From: Vicugna pacos
Lineage: Eukaryota > Chordata > Mammalia > Artiodactyla > Camelidae
Length of the DNA: 64,000 nt
Direction of reading: 5' to 3'
Assembly (NCBI RefSeq): GCF_048564905.1
Contig: NC_133023.1
Location: 6,711,001-6,775,000 of the forward strand
Shown here piece by piece: positions 60,401 to 62,043 of this stretch. The translations under genes were made by a program, and so were the position numbers. The notes below the pieces were generated by a model that searched no databases, was not told the DNA's origin, and saw only the letters and a list, made by a program, of their open reading frames with translations. Within the stretch, counting starts at the first letter, position 1, and each line of letters starts with the position of its first letter.

Positions 60401-61915
60401 TGCCTCTGGGTTCCCGCCAGTTCCGCTTAATTTTGACATATTGGTCTGACTGGTGCCGGATGAACTTATTGGTCCCGTTTTTGACCATCTTGGGCTTCAC
60501 AAGGGGTCTGAGGGCGGCCATGATGCCGACTAGGAGACCACGGCCACCTCCGTAGGTAGCACCAAGAAAGAGAGTTAGCTTTTTTTTTTTAATTAAAATA
60601 CCCCAGGCCGTCACATACTGTTGTCTTTTTTGGCCTCATCTGATAGGTATAATTTACCTGTTTTATATCCCACTTCTTTCCAAATGTTTGCTATTGTAAA
60701 CAACACAGTGGTTTACATATATATACATATGTGTATCGCCTTTGTCTTTTTGATTAACTTTTTTTTAATGGAGGTGCTGGGGATTGAACCCAGGACCTCA
60801 TGCATGCTAAGCATGTGCTCTACCCCTGCGCTATACCCTCCCCCTTTAGTTAACTTCTGATTAAAGCACAGTAGACATACAGGAAAGTGTGCATAATGGT
60901 ACGTATGAAATATTTAAGTGAATTGTCACTAACACTACATGGCCAGAATCAGACGTTATCAGCAACCCCAGATTTCCCACATCAGAGTAACCACTATCTT
61001 GCATTTGAATAGTGTAGATTAATTTTCCCTGTTTTTGCATTTTTATATGAGGAGAATTACACAGTTAATATCTATATTCTTTTTGTCTGGCTTTTTAAAA
61101 AGTTCAGGTAAAATTCGCATAGCATAAAATGAACCATTTTGAAGCGAACAGTTCCATGGCATTTAGTACAGTCACAACCTCTGTCCAGATCCAAAACATT
61201 TCCATCCCCCTGAAGGGAAACCCCATTACTCGTTAAGCAGTCACTCCCCATCCCACCCTCCCGTCAGCCTCTGGCAACCACCAGTCTCCTTCCTGTCTCT
61301 ATGGGTTTGCCTGTTCTGGGCCTTTCGTGTAAGTGTTGGCATACGGTATGTGGTCTTTTGTGTCTGGCTCCTTTCACTTACGATGTTTTTAAGGGTCATC
61401 CGTGCTGTAGCTTGAGTCAGTGCTTTATTCCCTTTTAGGGTGAAATCCTATGTACCTGACTTTTAGCCTTAATATTTTTATACCCTGAATTTTTACCTCC
61501 TCATCGTAAAAGAATATAAAATACTATGTCTTCCTTCAGTTATGACTTAGTTTTCTATTTGGATGGTTTTCTATTTATTCATTCATTTATTCAAAAAGCA
61601 AATATTTAGTGGGTGTCTCCTGTATGCCAGGCACTGTTCTAGGCACTGGAGACAAACCGTTGCCCTCATGGGGCTTTGTAACTTCTATTAAAATGTAGAG
61701 AATCTGTGTACAAACAGGTGAGATGTGCTCCTGGGGATTGAAATTCAGTGTGTTGTATGAGTAAGAAAAGCTACCCCTGGTATCGGCCTCTTGCCAGCTT
61801 TCATTGCATCGATCTCAGCTTCTAACCTCTAATTCTCTCCAATCTCAGGGAGAAGATAGCCTTTTTTACAAGACCAAGGATTAACGTACCTCCTCTGCCC
61901 GCCGACGATGTTTGA
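912..61915 (+). CDS. WWC3: WWC3, WW and C2 domain containing protein 3 (22 coding exons, 5' end missing)
   Basis: Joined coding exons: 912-1021, 5776-5979, 15580-15656, 16792-16871, 21346-21475, 24368-24505, 28089-28162, 39969-40211, 40467-40556, 41365-41936, 46899-47019, 47796-47870, 48833-48919, 49970-50162, 51035-51199, 51625-51776, 52882-53047, 55827-55991, 57334-57426, 59125-59352, 59691-59818, 61849-61915. Counting the partial Arg as residue 1: WW2 about 14-48, coiled coils about 48-165 and 270-382, Ser/Pro-rich region 383-573, C2 domain about 631-765, acidic coiled coil 788-838, aPKC-binding-type basic/serine region about 894-985, conserved [10 protein letters not shown] block near 995, C-terminal PDZ ligand ADDV. 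The sequence fits WWC3 better than WWC1 or WWC2 as I remember them, e.g. [15 protein letters not shown] and SRSYAS. Family knowledge: WWC proteins are cytoplasmic scaffolds that activate LATS kinases in Hippo signalling, and WWC3 is also reported to bind Dishevelled. The frame is intact. The first WW domain, start codon and promoter lie upstream of the window. Confidence 0.96.
1508..1678 (+). mobile_element. MER20 hAT-Charlie element
   Basis: CAGTGATTCTCACCCAGGGC, CCAGGGACACTTGGTAATGT, GTGCTCCTGGCATCTGGTGG and GATGCTGCTCACAGGGC follow the MER20 consensus in order. Copies recur at 29800, 31110, 42871, 48538 and 58003. Confidence 0.82.
1679..3355. other. WWC3: GC-moderate intron, no gene seen
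   Basis: Unique-looking intronic DNA with several short open frames that match nothing I recognise. No splice-consistent exon was found. Confidence 0.5.
3356..3406 (+). repeat. (TG)n microsatellite
   Basis: An uninterrupted TG dinucleotide run of about 25 units. Its length and purity make it a likely polymorphic marker. Confidence 0.97.
3409..3905 (-). mobile_element. Old LINE-1 fragment, antisense
   Basis: AACCACCACCTCTGGCTAGT, TCCAGAACATTTCATCACCC, CACTCCCCATTCCTCCCG and GTCCATCCATGTTGTAGGAT are the antisense text of old L1M 3' regions. It starts right after the TG microsatellite. Related copies lie at 52030 and 61095. Confidence 0.8.
4340..5300 (+). repeat. Purine-rich intronic stretch, probably old repeat
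   Basis: It opens with text like the start of the 6130 family (GGGGCTTGGAGTTTAGATGG, GAAATAAAGAAATAC) and continues with CAGAGAAGGCTTCAGAGAAG and GAGAGATTGTGAGGGTCTTA. The phrase order fits a long, decayed interspersed repeat. No gene is supported here. Confidence 0.4.
5776..5979 (+). CDS. WWC3: WWC3 exon: end of WW2 and first coiled coil
   Basis: Acceptor TTCATTTCAG, donor GTGAGT. It encodes [11 protein letters not shown] and then a long charged helix ([20 protein letters not shown] to [14 protein letters not shown]). The second WW signature Trp is replaced by Ile in TQIEDP, as in KIBRA WW2. The helix is the N-terminal coiled coil used for homo- and heterodimerisation in this family. A U at the exon end opens a Cys codon. 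Confidence 0.95.
6130..6295 (+). repeat. Ancient interspersed repeat fragment, unassigned family
   Basis: AGCAAATATTTATCAGGTGC, then CCCTGCCCTCAGGGAGCGTC and ACATAAACAAGTACATTTCA. The same text type (cumulative size or stage words: ATATTTA, GCCAGGCACTG, CCCTCATGG) recurs at 10405-10490, 20945-21035 and 61570-61700. I recognise it as a common old mammalian repeat but do not name it. Confidence 0.55.
7567..7785 (+). mobile_element. hAT-Charlie-type non-autonomous DNA transposon
   Basis: It starts with AATCAGTAAACTTTTCTGTA and AAGGGTCAGCTGGTATTTTA, includes TGGAAGCAGCCAGACACGAT, and ends with GGGTTTGGCCCACAGGG. The same family occurs at 24813-25035 and, reversed, at 11137-11333. I do not assign the exact MER name. 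Confidence 0.75.
8271..8377 (+). pseudogene. RNU6P: U6 snRNA pseudogene (retrocopy)
   Basis: It begins GTGCTCACTTTGGCAGCACA and carries GGAACGATACGGAAAAGATT, AGCATGGCCCCTG, AAGGATGACACGCAAA and TTCCATATTTT, near-complete U6 with about ten substitutions. An A-rich tail follows to about 8398. A 15-base duplication AAAGTAAGTTGTTGG flanks it (8256-8270 and 8399-8413). I see no U6 proximal promoter upstream (no clear PSE or TATA at the usual spacing), so it is very unlikely to be expressed. It sits inside an older LINE-1 fragment. Confidence 0.95.
8600..11136. other. WWC3: Intron, mostly unassigned
   Basis: No exon signal. A fragment of the 6130-type repeat lies at 10405-10490. A 207-codon minus-strand open frame (10724-11347) runs into a hAT element and has no recognisable domain, so it is not called. 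Confidence 0.5.
11137..11333 (-). mobile_element. hAT-Charlie-type non-autonomous DNA transposon, reversed
   Basis: AGTCAGCAAATTATGACCCA, GTAAATAAACTTCTGTTGGA and ATATGGCCCACAAAGCCAAA are the reverse of the family seen at 7567 and 24813. It abuts a MER5A copy that starts at 11335. Confidence 0.75.
11335..11516 (+). mobile_element. MER5A-like hAT-Charlie element
   Basis: CAGTGGTTCTCACCCTGGCT opens it, followed by GGACCCCACTCCCACC, the palindromic centre GATTTAATGGCTTTGGGTGG, and AAAGCTCCCCAGGTGGTTCT near the end. Nearly full length. Confidence 0.8.
12640..12790 (-). mobile_element. MIR SINE, reversed
   Basis: GGTCAAGTCATTGCAAACTC, ATCTATAAAGTGGGGAAACG and GAGACTAGATGAAATAAATG follow reversed MIR. 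Diverged. Confidence 0.68.
12791..15579. other. WWC3: Intron before the FSGYS exon, unassigned
   Basis: Largely repeat-poor, AT-rich towards the exon. No gene or clear repeat identified. The last 200 bases may be conserved intronic flank. Confidence 0.5.
15580..15656 (+). CDS. WWC3: WWC3 exon: [12 protein letters not shown] linker
   Basis: A 77-base exon after a 9.6-kb intron. Acceptor TTCTGTTTAG, donor GTGAGT. It encodes [26 protein letters not shown], the conserved S-x-x-S-x-x-x-TKYDP segment found in all WWC proteins between the first two helices. It ends on a complete codon. Confidence 0.94.
16270..16440 (+). mobile_element. MER5A-like hAT-Charlie element
   Basis: CAGTTCTCAAATTCTGACAC, AACACCTGGGGAGTC, CAGGCCCACCCCCTGAG and TCCAGGTGACTTTCAGG follow the MER5A order. 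It is diverged. Confidence 0.65.
16792..16871 (+). CDS. WWC3: WWC3 exon: LSRLKREL coiled coil
   Basis: Acceptor TTGTCTTTCAG, donor GTGAGT. It encodes [20 protein letters not shown] followed by GVETLQ and part of a Glu codon. Leu residues at heptad spacing support a coiled coil. WWC2 carries a closely similar stretch here. Confidence 0.95.
17145..17225 (-). mobile_element. LINE-1 3' UTR fragment (artiodactyl type)
   Basis: TTAAATCGAAGTATAGTCAG then TTTACAGTGTTGTATT and GGTGTACAGCATAGA match the antisense 3' end of artiodactyl LINE-1. Confidence 0.7.
18075..18960 (-). mobile_element. Old LINE-1 (L1ME-type) 3' region, antisense
   Basis: ATATCAAACATACACAGAAG, AACATAACTGTAATACC, CAGACAAGGTCCACACAGTA and TATCAGTGGGTTCTGGTGTT follow a known L1ME-type 3' region in reverse. 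The downstream edge is uncertain. Confidence 0.65.
20165..20345 (+). mobile_element. MIR SINE
   Basis: CCAGGCCTCTGCTAAGTAAG, CCCCATTTGAGGCATGGGGA, AACTGAG and GTGACTTGCCCAGGGTCCCA follow the MIR consensus. Confidence 0.85.
21346..21475 (+). CDS. WWC3: WWC3 exon: [18 protein letters not shown] segment
   Basis: Acceptor TTTTTTAACCAG, donor GTAAGA. It encodes [21 protein letters not shown], then [23 protein letters not shown]. The IDxKMS, YKLDEAQ and GEKE(R/K)xDL blocks are shared by WWC1-3 and continue the helical region. It ends in phase 0. Confidence 0.95.
21585..21696 (+). repeat. AT/GT-rich low-complexity repeat
   Basis: Alternating TATA, CATACA and GTGTATATA runs directly before the MLT1-like LTR. 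Confidence 0.85.
21697..22135 (-). mobile_element. ERVL-MaLR solo LTR (MLT1-like), fossil
   Basis: It opens with CGTATTAGTTCCCTAGGGCT and ends near CAGTTGAAGCCACAACAATG, the reversed layout of an MLT1/MST-type LTR. No internal region is visible, so it is a solo LTR fossil. This group was active before or around the early eutherian radiation. Confidence 0.8.
22136..23697. other. WWC3: Intron, unassigned with possible MER5A remnant
   Basis: CAGATGCCCTTATTTCC and nearby text at 22790-22910 suggest a degraded MER5A-like piece. No exon seen. Confidence 0.4.
23698..24065 (-). mobile_element. LINE-1 (L1MA/MB-type) 3' UTR, antisense
   Basis: TTCATGGAGGTATAGTTGAC, ATGTAC-like GGTGTACGTCATGATTTGAT, AACACGTCCATCACCTCACG and TACACGTGGGACTTTGTACC. 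These are standard L1 3' UTR phrases in reverse. Confidence 0.8.
24368..24505 (+). CDS. WWC3: WWC3 exon: SLAKL to [10 protein letters not shown]
   Basis: Acceptor CTCTTCCAG, donor GTACGC. Exactly 46 codons. It starts [19 protein letters not shown] and ends [12 protein letters not shown]. The AGSQT-x-I-x-G-(D/E) signature is family-wide. The middle ([18 protein letters not shown]) is a low-conservation linker and seems a few residues shorter than human WWC3 as I recall it. Confidence 0.94.
24813..25035 (+). mobile_element. hAT-Charlie-type non-autonomous DNA transposon
   Basis: ATCAGCGAATTTTTTCTGCA, AAAGTCCAGATAGTAAGTAT, GTGTGAAAGCAGCCTTCG, AATAAAACCTTATTTACAGA and GAGCCATGGTTTGCTGA. Same family as 7567-7785. 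A second hAT-like stretch (CAGCGATTCTCAAAGGC) follows at about 25042. Confidence 0.75.
25905..26105 (+). mobile_element. MIR SINE
   Basis: TTTTGACAGATGAGAGGATC, CTAAGGTCATAGAGCTAAGG and GGGTTTGAATCAATGCCTCT match MIR. It lies just upstream of the MLT1-like LTR at 26138. Confidence 0.82.
26138..26658 (-). mobile_element. ERVL-MaLR solo LTR (MLT1-like), fossil
   Basis: TGTATTAGTTAGCTCTTGCT opens it; CAGTCTCATCTGAAGGCTTG, GGTCCAGCCCACTCGAAGGG and ATTGGGGGCCTTCTTAGATG follow in the order of a reversed MLT1 LTR. It is an old broken fossil without an internal part. Confidence 0.78.
26659..28088. other. WWC3: Intron before the FVFDD exon
   Basis: AT-rich; 27800-28000 has text like old L1ME (TTAAAACAAAAATCCACCAG). 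No gene seen. Confidence 0.45.
28089..28162 (+). CDS. WWC3: WWC3 exon: [21 protein letters not shown]
   Basis: Acceptor TTCTGTTCTGGAAAG, donor GTAAGA. The exon encodes [18 protein letters not shown] followed by YEEAKKR with a split Arg. It matches the VRLxxQYEEAK block that opens the second helical region in all WWC proteins. It is separated from the next exon by 11.8 kb. Confidence 0.94.
28271..28335 (+). repeat. Pyrimidine tract (TCCC/CCTT)n
   Basis: About 60 bases of nearly pure C and T, with C-runs up to six. It can form triplex-type structures; it starts about 110 bases after the exon ending at 28162. Confidence 0.9.
29800..29992 (+). mobile_element. MER20 hAT-Charlie element
   Basis: TTCATCCCCCAGGGGACTTC, CCATGTCTGGAGCCATTGTT, GCGCTCCTGGCATCTAGTGG and GCGCACAGGACAGCCC, ending near GTGCCGAGGCC. 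Confidence 0.82.
30318..30440 (+). repeat. GT/CA/AT mixed microsatellite
   Basis: TTGTGTGTGTGCGTGTGCCC, then CACATACATATATATACATG and further CACACG and ACATGTG runs. Alternating purine-pyrimidine throughout. Confidence 0.85.
30445..30960 (-). mobile_element. Old LINE-1 fragment, antisense
   Basis: TATTACATAAATAATACATG, CTGTGGATGGACATCTAGAT, TTTACACTGCCACCAGTGGC and TAGCATTATGAGGTATCATC resemble old L1M 3' text. Diverged. Confidence 0.6.
31110..31265 (+). mobile_element. MER20 hAT-Charlie element, 5' part degraded
   Basis: TTGCTCCCCAGGAGATGTTT, GGTGCTGCTGGCATCCAGTG, GATGCTGCTAAACAACCC and GACGGCCCCCCGCGGCAAAG are the MER20 core. The ends are degraded. Confidence 0.72.
31465..31892 (+). mobile_element. 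ERVL-MaLR solo LTR (MLT1-like), fossil
   Basis: AGAATAATGGCCTCCGAGAT, CACGTCCTAATCCCCAGAGC, AGGGTCCTTATGAGG-type text and the LTR end TGTTGTTTTAAGCCACCAAG. Forward orientation, old, solo. An L2 fragment follows it. Confidence 0.8.
31895..32195 (+). mobile_element. LINE-2 3' end fragment
   Basis: GTAAACCCCATGAGGGCAGG, GATTGTTGTCTGTTTAGGTC and AATATTTATTGAATGA are the typical L2 3' UTR end. It lies directly after the MLT1-like LTR. Confidence 0.8.
33418..33598 (-). mobile_element. LINE-1 3' UTR fragment (artiodactyl type)
   Basis: TTAAATTGAGATATAGTTGC, ACAGGTATACAGTGTAGTGA, GGCTATGGTCCCCATGTTGT and ATATCCTTGTACTTTATAAT. Antisense LINE-1 3' end, moderately young. Confidence 0.78.
33599..36504. 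other. WWC3: Repeat-poor part of the 11.8-kb intron
   Basis: Almost no recognisable repeats across 2.9 kb, in contrast to its flanks. It holds the 16-bp palindrome at 35178. A 73-codon open frame at 36217-36438 has no recognised homolog. Confidence 0.5.
35178..35193. promoter_or_regulatory. Perfect 16-bp palindrome, RFX X-box-like
   Basis: TGTTTCCATGGAAACA is its own reverse complement. The centre is close to the RFX full site GTTGCCATGGCAAC. It lies in repeat-poor DNA of the 11.8-kb intron, so an enhancer is possible. Functional status unknown. Confidence 0.45.
36505..36671 (+). mobile_element. Camelid tRNA-derived SINE (Vic-1-like)
   Basis: The head GGGAGGGTACAGCTTGGTGG holds an altered box A and GGTTCAATCCCCAGTACCTC holds box B. 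A long (AAAT/ACAT)n tail follows, to about 36671. Imperfect flanking repeats (AATGAATTTGA and AATAATTTGGA) are possible. The tail has grown into a microsatellite. Confidence 0.9.
36672..38682. other. WWC3: Intron, unassigned
   Basis: No gene, RNA or clear repeat recognised between the camelid SINE and the MER5A copy at 38683. Confidence 0.5.
38683..38866 (+). mobile_element. MER5A-like hAT-Charlie element
   Basis: GCTGTCAAACTTAAGGGAGC, CATCTGGAGGGCTGGTCAAA, TTCAGCTGGTCTGGGGTGGG and ACTTTGAGAACTGCTG match the MER5A layout, including the terminal inverted ends. Confidence 0.75.
39969..40211 (+). CDS. WWC3: WWC3 exon: second coiled-coil region
   Basis: Acceptor CCTGTCTTGCAG, donor GTGGGC. It encodes [19 protein letters not shown], then [35 protein letters not shown] and a strongly charged [18 protein letters not shown] helix ending GATER. 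The LDxESWPG motif and the LINEKEELL-like LIKEKEALL motif are WWC hallmarks. Codon third positions are GC-rich. Confidence 0.95.
40467..40556 (+). CDS. WWC3: WWC3 exon: [19 protein letters not shown]
   Basis: Acceptor TTCCCTACAG, donor GTAGGT. It encodes [20 protein letters not shown] followed by TSYLQSQLK and a split Ser/Arg-phase codon. The LEEATxxTxxLxSQLKSLS block finishes the helical region. The short 255-base intron before it is ordinary. Confidence 0.95.
40965..41142 (+). mobile_element. MIR SINE
   Basis: GCGGTTACTGTTATCACAGC, TGACCAAATGGATTCAGCTA, GCTGGAACTTGAACTCGTAG and TTAACCACTGCTCTCTACC. It lies 220 bases upstream of the GC-rich exon. Confidence 0.75.
41365..41936 (+). CDS. WWC3: WWC3 exon: long GC-rich Ser/Pro region
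   Basis: Acceptor GCTCTCGTTGCAG, donor GTACGT. A 572-base exon, the longest in the gene. It opens [18 protein letters not shown] with three tandem copies of a seven-residue SSRGSLA-type unit. Then come [37 protein letters not shown] and a serine/proline cluster ([16 protein letters not shown]). In KIBRA the equivalent SSLSSxSPP stretch holds the Aurora and CDK1 sites (Ser539/Ser542), so phosphorylation here is likely but inferred. Base use is extreme: third positions are almost all G or C and CpG is dense, unlike exons further upstream. The C-terminal part ([16 protein letters not shown] and PTGA) is poorly conserved within the family. Confidence 0.95.
41401..41464 (+). repeat. WWC3: Coding 21-bp tandem repeat (SSRGSLA x3)
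   Basis: Three copies of AGCCGCGGCTCGCTGGCCTC-type units in frame inside the GC-rich exon. They encode [14 protein letters not shown] and SSRGSLS. The same kind of repeat exists in WWC1/WWC2 (SSRGSL), so the motif is old, but copies one and two are nearly identical in DNA. Confidence 0.92.
42871..43070 (+). mobile_element. MER20 hAT-Charlie element, well preserved
   Basis: GCCTCTGGGGGATAATTGGC, AGTGTCTGGAGACATTTTTG, GTTGTCACAACTGAGGGGAC, GGTGCTACTGGCATCAAGTG and CATAAATAGTGCCGAG. The least diverged MER20 copy in the window. Confidence 0.9.
43120..43285 (-). mobile_element. MIR SINE, reversed
   Basis: GTGTAGTGGAAATGGCTTCG, GACTCACTAGCTGTGTGACC and TTGAGCACATCCCTG are reversed MIR text. Confidence 0.8.
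43286..45076. other. WWC3: Intron, unassigned
   Basis: No exon, RNA gene or confident repeat seen between the MIR at 43120 and the SINE at 45077. Confidence 0.5.
45077..45163 (-). mobile_element. Camelid tRNA-derived SINE (Vic-1-like)
   Basis: The reverse complement of the SINE body: CTGGGGATTGAACCCAGGAC, then GTGCTAAGCATGTGCTCTGC. A T-run is on its left. TGGAAGATT flanks both sides (45068-45076 and 45164-45172). Confidence 0.9.
46899..47019 (+). CDS. WWC3: WWC3 exon: [14 protein letters not shown] to SGVFEPP
   Basis: Acceptor TCTCTTACTTGCAG, donor GTGAGA. It encodes [20 protein letters not shown], then [20 protein letters not shown] and a split Lys. The SDxSLAxDSGV(F/Y)E motif is shared with KIBRA (AVSDESVAGDSGVYE). 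It precedes the C2 domain. Confidence 0.95.
47796..47870 (+). CDS. WWC3: WWC3 exon: linker and first C2 strand
   Basis: Acceptor TTGTGCTCAG, donor GTGAGT. It encodes [19 protein letters not shown] then IHVGLL, where the first beta strand of the C2 domain starts (compare IQIALKY in KIBRA). The linker is acidic and Gly-rich and the exon is GC-rich. Confidence 0.92.
48364..48530 (-). mobile_element. Camelid tRNA-derived SINE (Vic-1-like), full length
   Basis: Reverse orientation with the full tail (GGGGGCGGTAATTAGGTTTA then TTTATTCA) and body (GGGGATTGAACCCAGGACCT). A 17-base imperfect duplication flanks it (48347-48363 and 48531-48547, three mismatches). It inserted at the edge of a MER20 copy. 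Confidence 0.9.
48538..48764 (-). mobile_element. MER20 hAT-Charlie element, reversed
   Basis: CAGTGTTTCTGAGTGCTGGC, TTTGTGGTGTGGGCAGG, AGCAGCGTCCCTGGTCTCCA and CAAAATCACCCTCCGTCGAG match reversed MER20. A camelid SINE lies directly to its left. Confidence 0.72.
48833..48919 (+). CDS. WWC3: WWC3 exon: C2 domain, strands 1-2
   Basis: Acceptor TTTTCTTTTCCAG; donor taken as GTAAGG at 48920. A second GT two bases earlier would break the frame of the next exon, so 48919 is preferred. It encodes [20 protein letters not shown], then RVLREDCRV. This corresponds to FAILIIQLSNLSALL and the following loop in KIBRA. Confidence 0.93.
49970..50162 (+). CDS. WWC3: WWC3 exon: C2 domain core
   Basis: Acceptor CCTTGGTTCCAG, donor GTACAG. 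It encodes [20 protein letters not shown], then [38 protein letters not shown] and LQEELL. The VFNEVFRI motif and the alternating hydrophobic strands are typical of a C2 beta sandwich. KIBRA C2 binds phosphoinositides; the same is likely here but not shown by the sequence. Confidence 0.95.
50285..50415 (+). mobile_element. MIR SINE fragment
   Basis: CTTTACACACATGATCTCAG, CTAATACTTGCAAAGCCCCA, CCATTTTCAGTCACGGAAAC. Partial MIR core. Confidence 0.65.
51035..51199 (+). CDS. WWC3: WWC3 exon: end of C2 domain
   Basis: Acceptor CCACCGTGCAG, donor GTACGT; exactly 55 codons. It encodes [26 protein letters not shown], where the IAQINLAD strand and [10 protein letters not shown] end the C2 fold, followed by a variable Glu/Pro/Arg-rich tail ending ASGKT. 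The tail is very GC-rich. Confidence 0.95.
51625..51776 (+). CDS. WWC3: WWC3 exon: acidic coiled coil
   Basis: Acceptor TTCTGTCCTGCAG, donor GTGAGA. It encodes [20 protein letters not shown], then [20 protein letters not shown] and [11 protein letters not shown]. The DAVxxLLAxT motif is common to WWC1-3. The following Glu-rich helix corresponds to the acidic region of KIBRA. Confidence 0.95.
52030..52330 (-). mobile_element. Old LINE-1 fragment, antisense
   Basis: CTTTATTTAATATCATCTCT, CAACTCACCCATTTGAGTGG, CACCCGATTTTAGGGCATTT and GGATTGGCCTGTTCTGGGCG resemble the L1M text at 3409 and 61095. Confidence 0.7.
52882..53047 (+). CDS. WWC3: WWC3 exon: [14 protein letters not shown]
   Basis: Acceptor TCTCCACCTTCAG, donor GTAAGG. 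It encodes [39 protein letters not shown] and [11 protein letters not shown]. This Cys/Pro-rich linker is particular to WWC3 within the family and separates the acidic helix from the aPKC-binding-type region. Confidence 0.94.
53505..53652 (+). mobile_element. Camelid tRNA-derived SINE (Vic-1-like), full length
   Basis: Box A region TAGCTCAGTGGTAAAGCGCA, then GGTTCAATCCCCAGTACCTC, AAATAAATAAATAAG and CCTAATTACCTCCCCCC, with an A-rich end. Imperfect 15-base flanks (53490-53504 and 53653-53667) read AAGAACAGCGAAGCA and AAGAATGGCAAAGCA. This is the best preserved copy. Confidence 0.93.
54275..54385 (+). mobile_element. LINE-1 3' tail with tandem duplication
   Basis: CCACATTGTAAACTGACTAT then ACTTCAATAAAAATATATAT, TTAAGAG and an A-run is a sense-strand LINE-1 3' end. 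A near-copy of its last 45 or so bases (TATACTTCAATAAAAATGTA, TATTTAAGAA plus A-run) stands immediately before it. Confidence 0.65.
54386..55826. other. WWC3: AT-rich intron, unassigned
   Basis: Strongly AT-rich with many short A and T runs; probably decayed LINE sequence in part. No coding signal until the exon at 55827. Confidence 0.5.
55827..55991 (+). CDS. WWC3: WWC3 exon: [11 protein letters not shown] and [19 protein letters not shown]
   Basis: Acceptor GCTATCTAG, donor GTAAGT; exactly 55 codons. It opens [20 protein letters not shown] and ends with [21 protein letters not shown]. The VDKETNT and (T/V)[10 protein letters not shown] blocks are nearly invariant in the WWC family. The upstream intron is 2.8 kb and AT-rich, so the sudden GC-rich exon stands out. 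Confidence 0.95.
56490..56672 (+). mobile_element. MER5A-like hAT-Charlie element
   Basis: ATGGTTCTCAACCTTGGCTT, CTGGGTTCCACCCCCAGGAG, GGGAAGCTCCCTGTGGTTCT and GGGTTGAGGATGCTGG preserve both ends and the core. Confidence 0.78.
57334..57426 (+). CDS. WWC3: WWC3 exon: [14 protein letters not shown], aPKC-binding type region
   Basis: Acceptor TTTTTGGTGCAG, donor GTATGT; 31 codons: [20 protein letters not shown], then [11 protein letters not shown]. The RSDSDSSTL and PFVRNxxERR blocks match KIBRA, where this part binds and is phosphorylated by atypical PKC. That role here is by homology only. Confidence 0.95.
58003..58210 (-). mobile_element. MER20 hAT-Charlie element, reversed
   Basis: CCATTGGCACTTTGGACTAG, TGTTGTGGGGGACATCCTGT, CTAGTTGCCAGTAGCCTCCC, AACTAAAAATGTCCCCACAC and GGTTGAGAACCATTG are MER20 in reverse, nearly full length. 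Confidence 0.88.
59125..59352 (+). CDS. WWC3: WWC3 exon: [21 protein letters not shown]
   Basis: Acceptor GTCTCCAG, donor GTGAGG; 76 codons. It encodes [60 protein letters not shown], then [29 protein letters not shown] is the most conserved block of the WWC C terminus and is followed by a short coiled coil. The exon is strongly GC-rich. Confidence 0.95.
59691..59818 (+). CDS. WWC3: WWC3 exon: penultimate, [16 protein letters not shown]
   Basis: Acceptor TCCTCTGTTCCAG, donor GTGGGC. It encodes [40 protein letters not shown] and TF with a split Arg. The xLRGQxxKEPxxVQ(T/S)F motif matches the C termini of all WWC proteins. Confidence 0.95.
60042..60574 (-). pseudogene. RPL32P: RPL32 processed pseudogene (retrocopy), antisense in last WWC3 intron
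   Basis: On the minus strand this reads as ribosomal protein L32 (eL32) with no introns. It begins with the 5' UTR CTCTCTTTCTTGGTGCTACC, a terminal-oligopyrimidine-type start, then ATG at 60521 and [60 protein letters not shown]. After KKTKHTLPS about 8-13 bases are missing relative to RPL32, which shifts the frame. The rest continues in another frame as [35 protein letters not shown] to SKENE. The normal stop is changed to CAG. A poly(A) signal (TTAATAAAACC) and a decayed A-rich tail follow. A matching TTAGCTTTT flanks both ends (60033-60041 and 60575-60583), the footprint of LINE-1-mediated insertion. It is non-functional as an L32 gene. Confidence 0.95.
60761..60847 (-). mobile_element. 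Camelid tRNA-derived SINE (Vic-1-like)
   Basis: Reverse orientation: GGAGGTGCTGGGGATTGAAC, CCAGGACCTCATGCATGCTA, then CTATACCCTCCCCC. Its 3' tail is reduced to a T-run on the left. Short flanks GATTAACTT and AGTTAACTT. Confidence 0.88.
61095..61445 (-). mobile_element. Old LINE-1 fragment, antisense
   Basis: CCATTTTGAAGCGAACAGTT, CAAAACATTTCCATCCCCCT, AGCCTCTGGCAACCACCAGT and GGTTTGCCTGTTCTGGGCC. Same L1M type as 3409 and 52030. Confidence 0.78.
61570..61705 (+). repeat. Ancient interspersed repeat fragment, same family as 6130
   Basis: TTATTCATTCATTTATTCAA, TGCCAGGCACTGTTCTAGGC, ACTGGAGACAAACCGTTGCC and CTCATGGGGCTTTG. It sits in the last intron, 150 bases before the final exon. Confidence 0.6.
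61849..61915 (+). CDS. WWC3: WWC3 last coding exon and stop
   Basis: Acceptor CTCCAATCTCAG. It encodes [21 protein letters not shown] and then TGA at 61913-61915. The final ADDV is the PDZ-binding motif known from KIBRA and its paralogs. The 3' UTR follows directly. Confidence 0.96.
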
Positions 61916-62037
61916 TGCAGCGCTTTGTACACATGAAGTATTTATCTGCCCATTTTATTTTCATGAAGTTCTTAGACTAGCTAAATTTGTCTTTAAAATA
62001 TTTGTGCAAAGCTATTAATATACACATTTTGTAAAAA

Positions 62038-62043
62038 AATAAA
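62038..62043 (+). terminator. WWC3: Candidate proximal poly(A) signal AATAAA
   Basis: A canonical hexamer 122 bases after the stop, inside an A-rich run followed by a TA-rich stretch and a GU-containing region. It would give a very short 3' UTR. An A-rich context can also produce such a match by chance. Confidence 0.4.
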
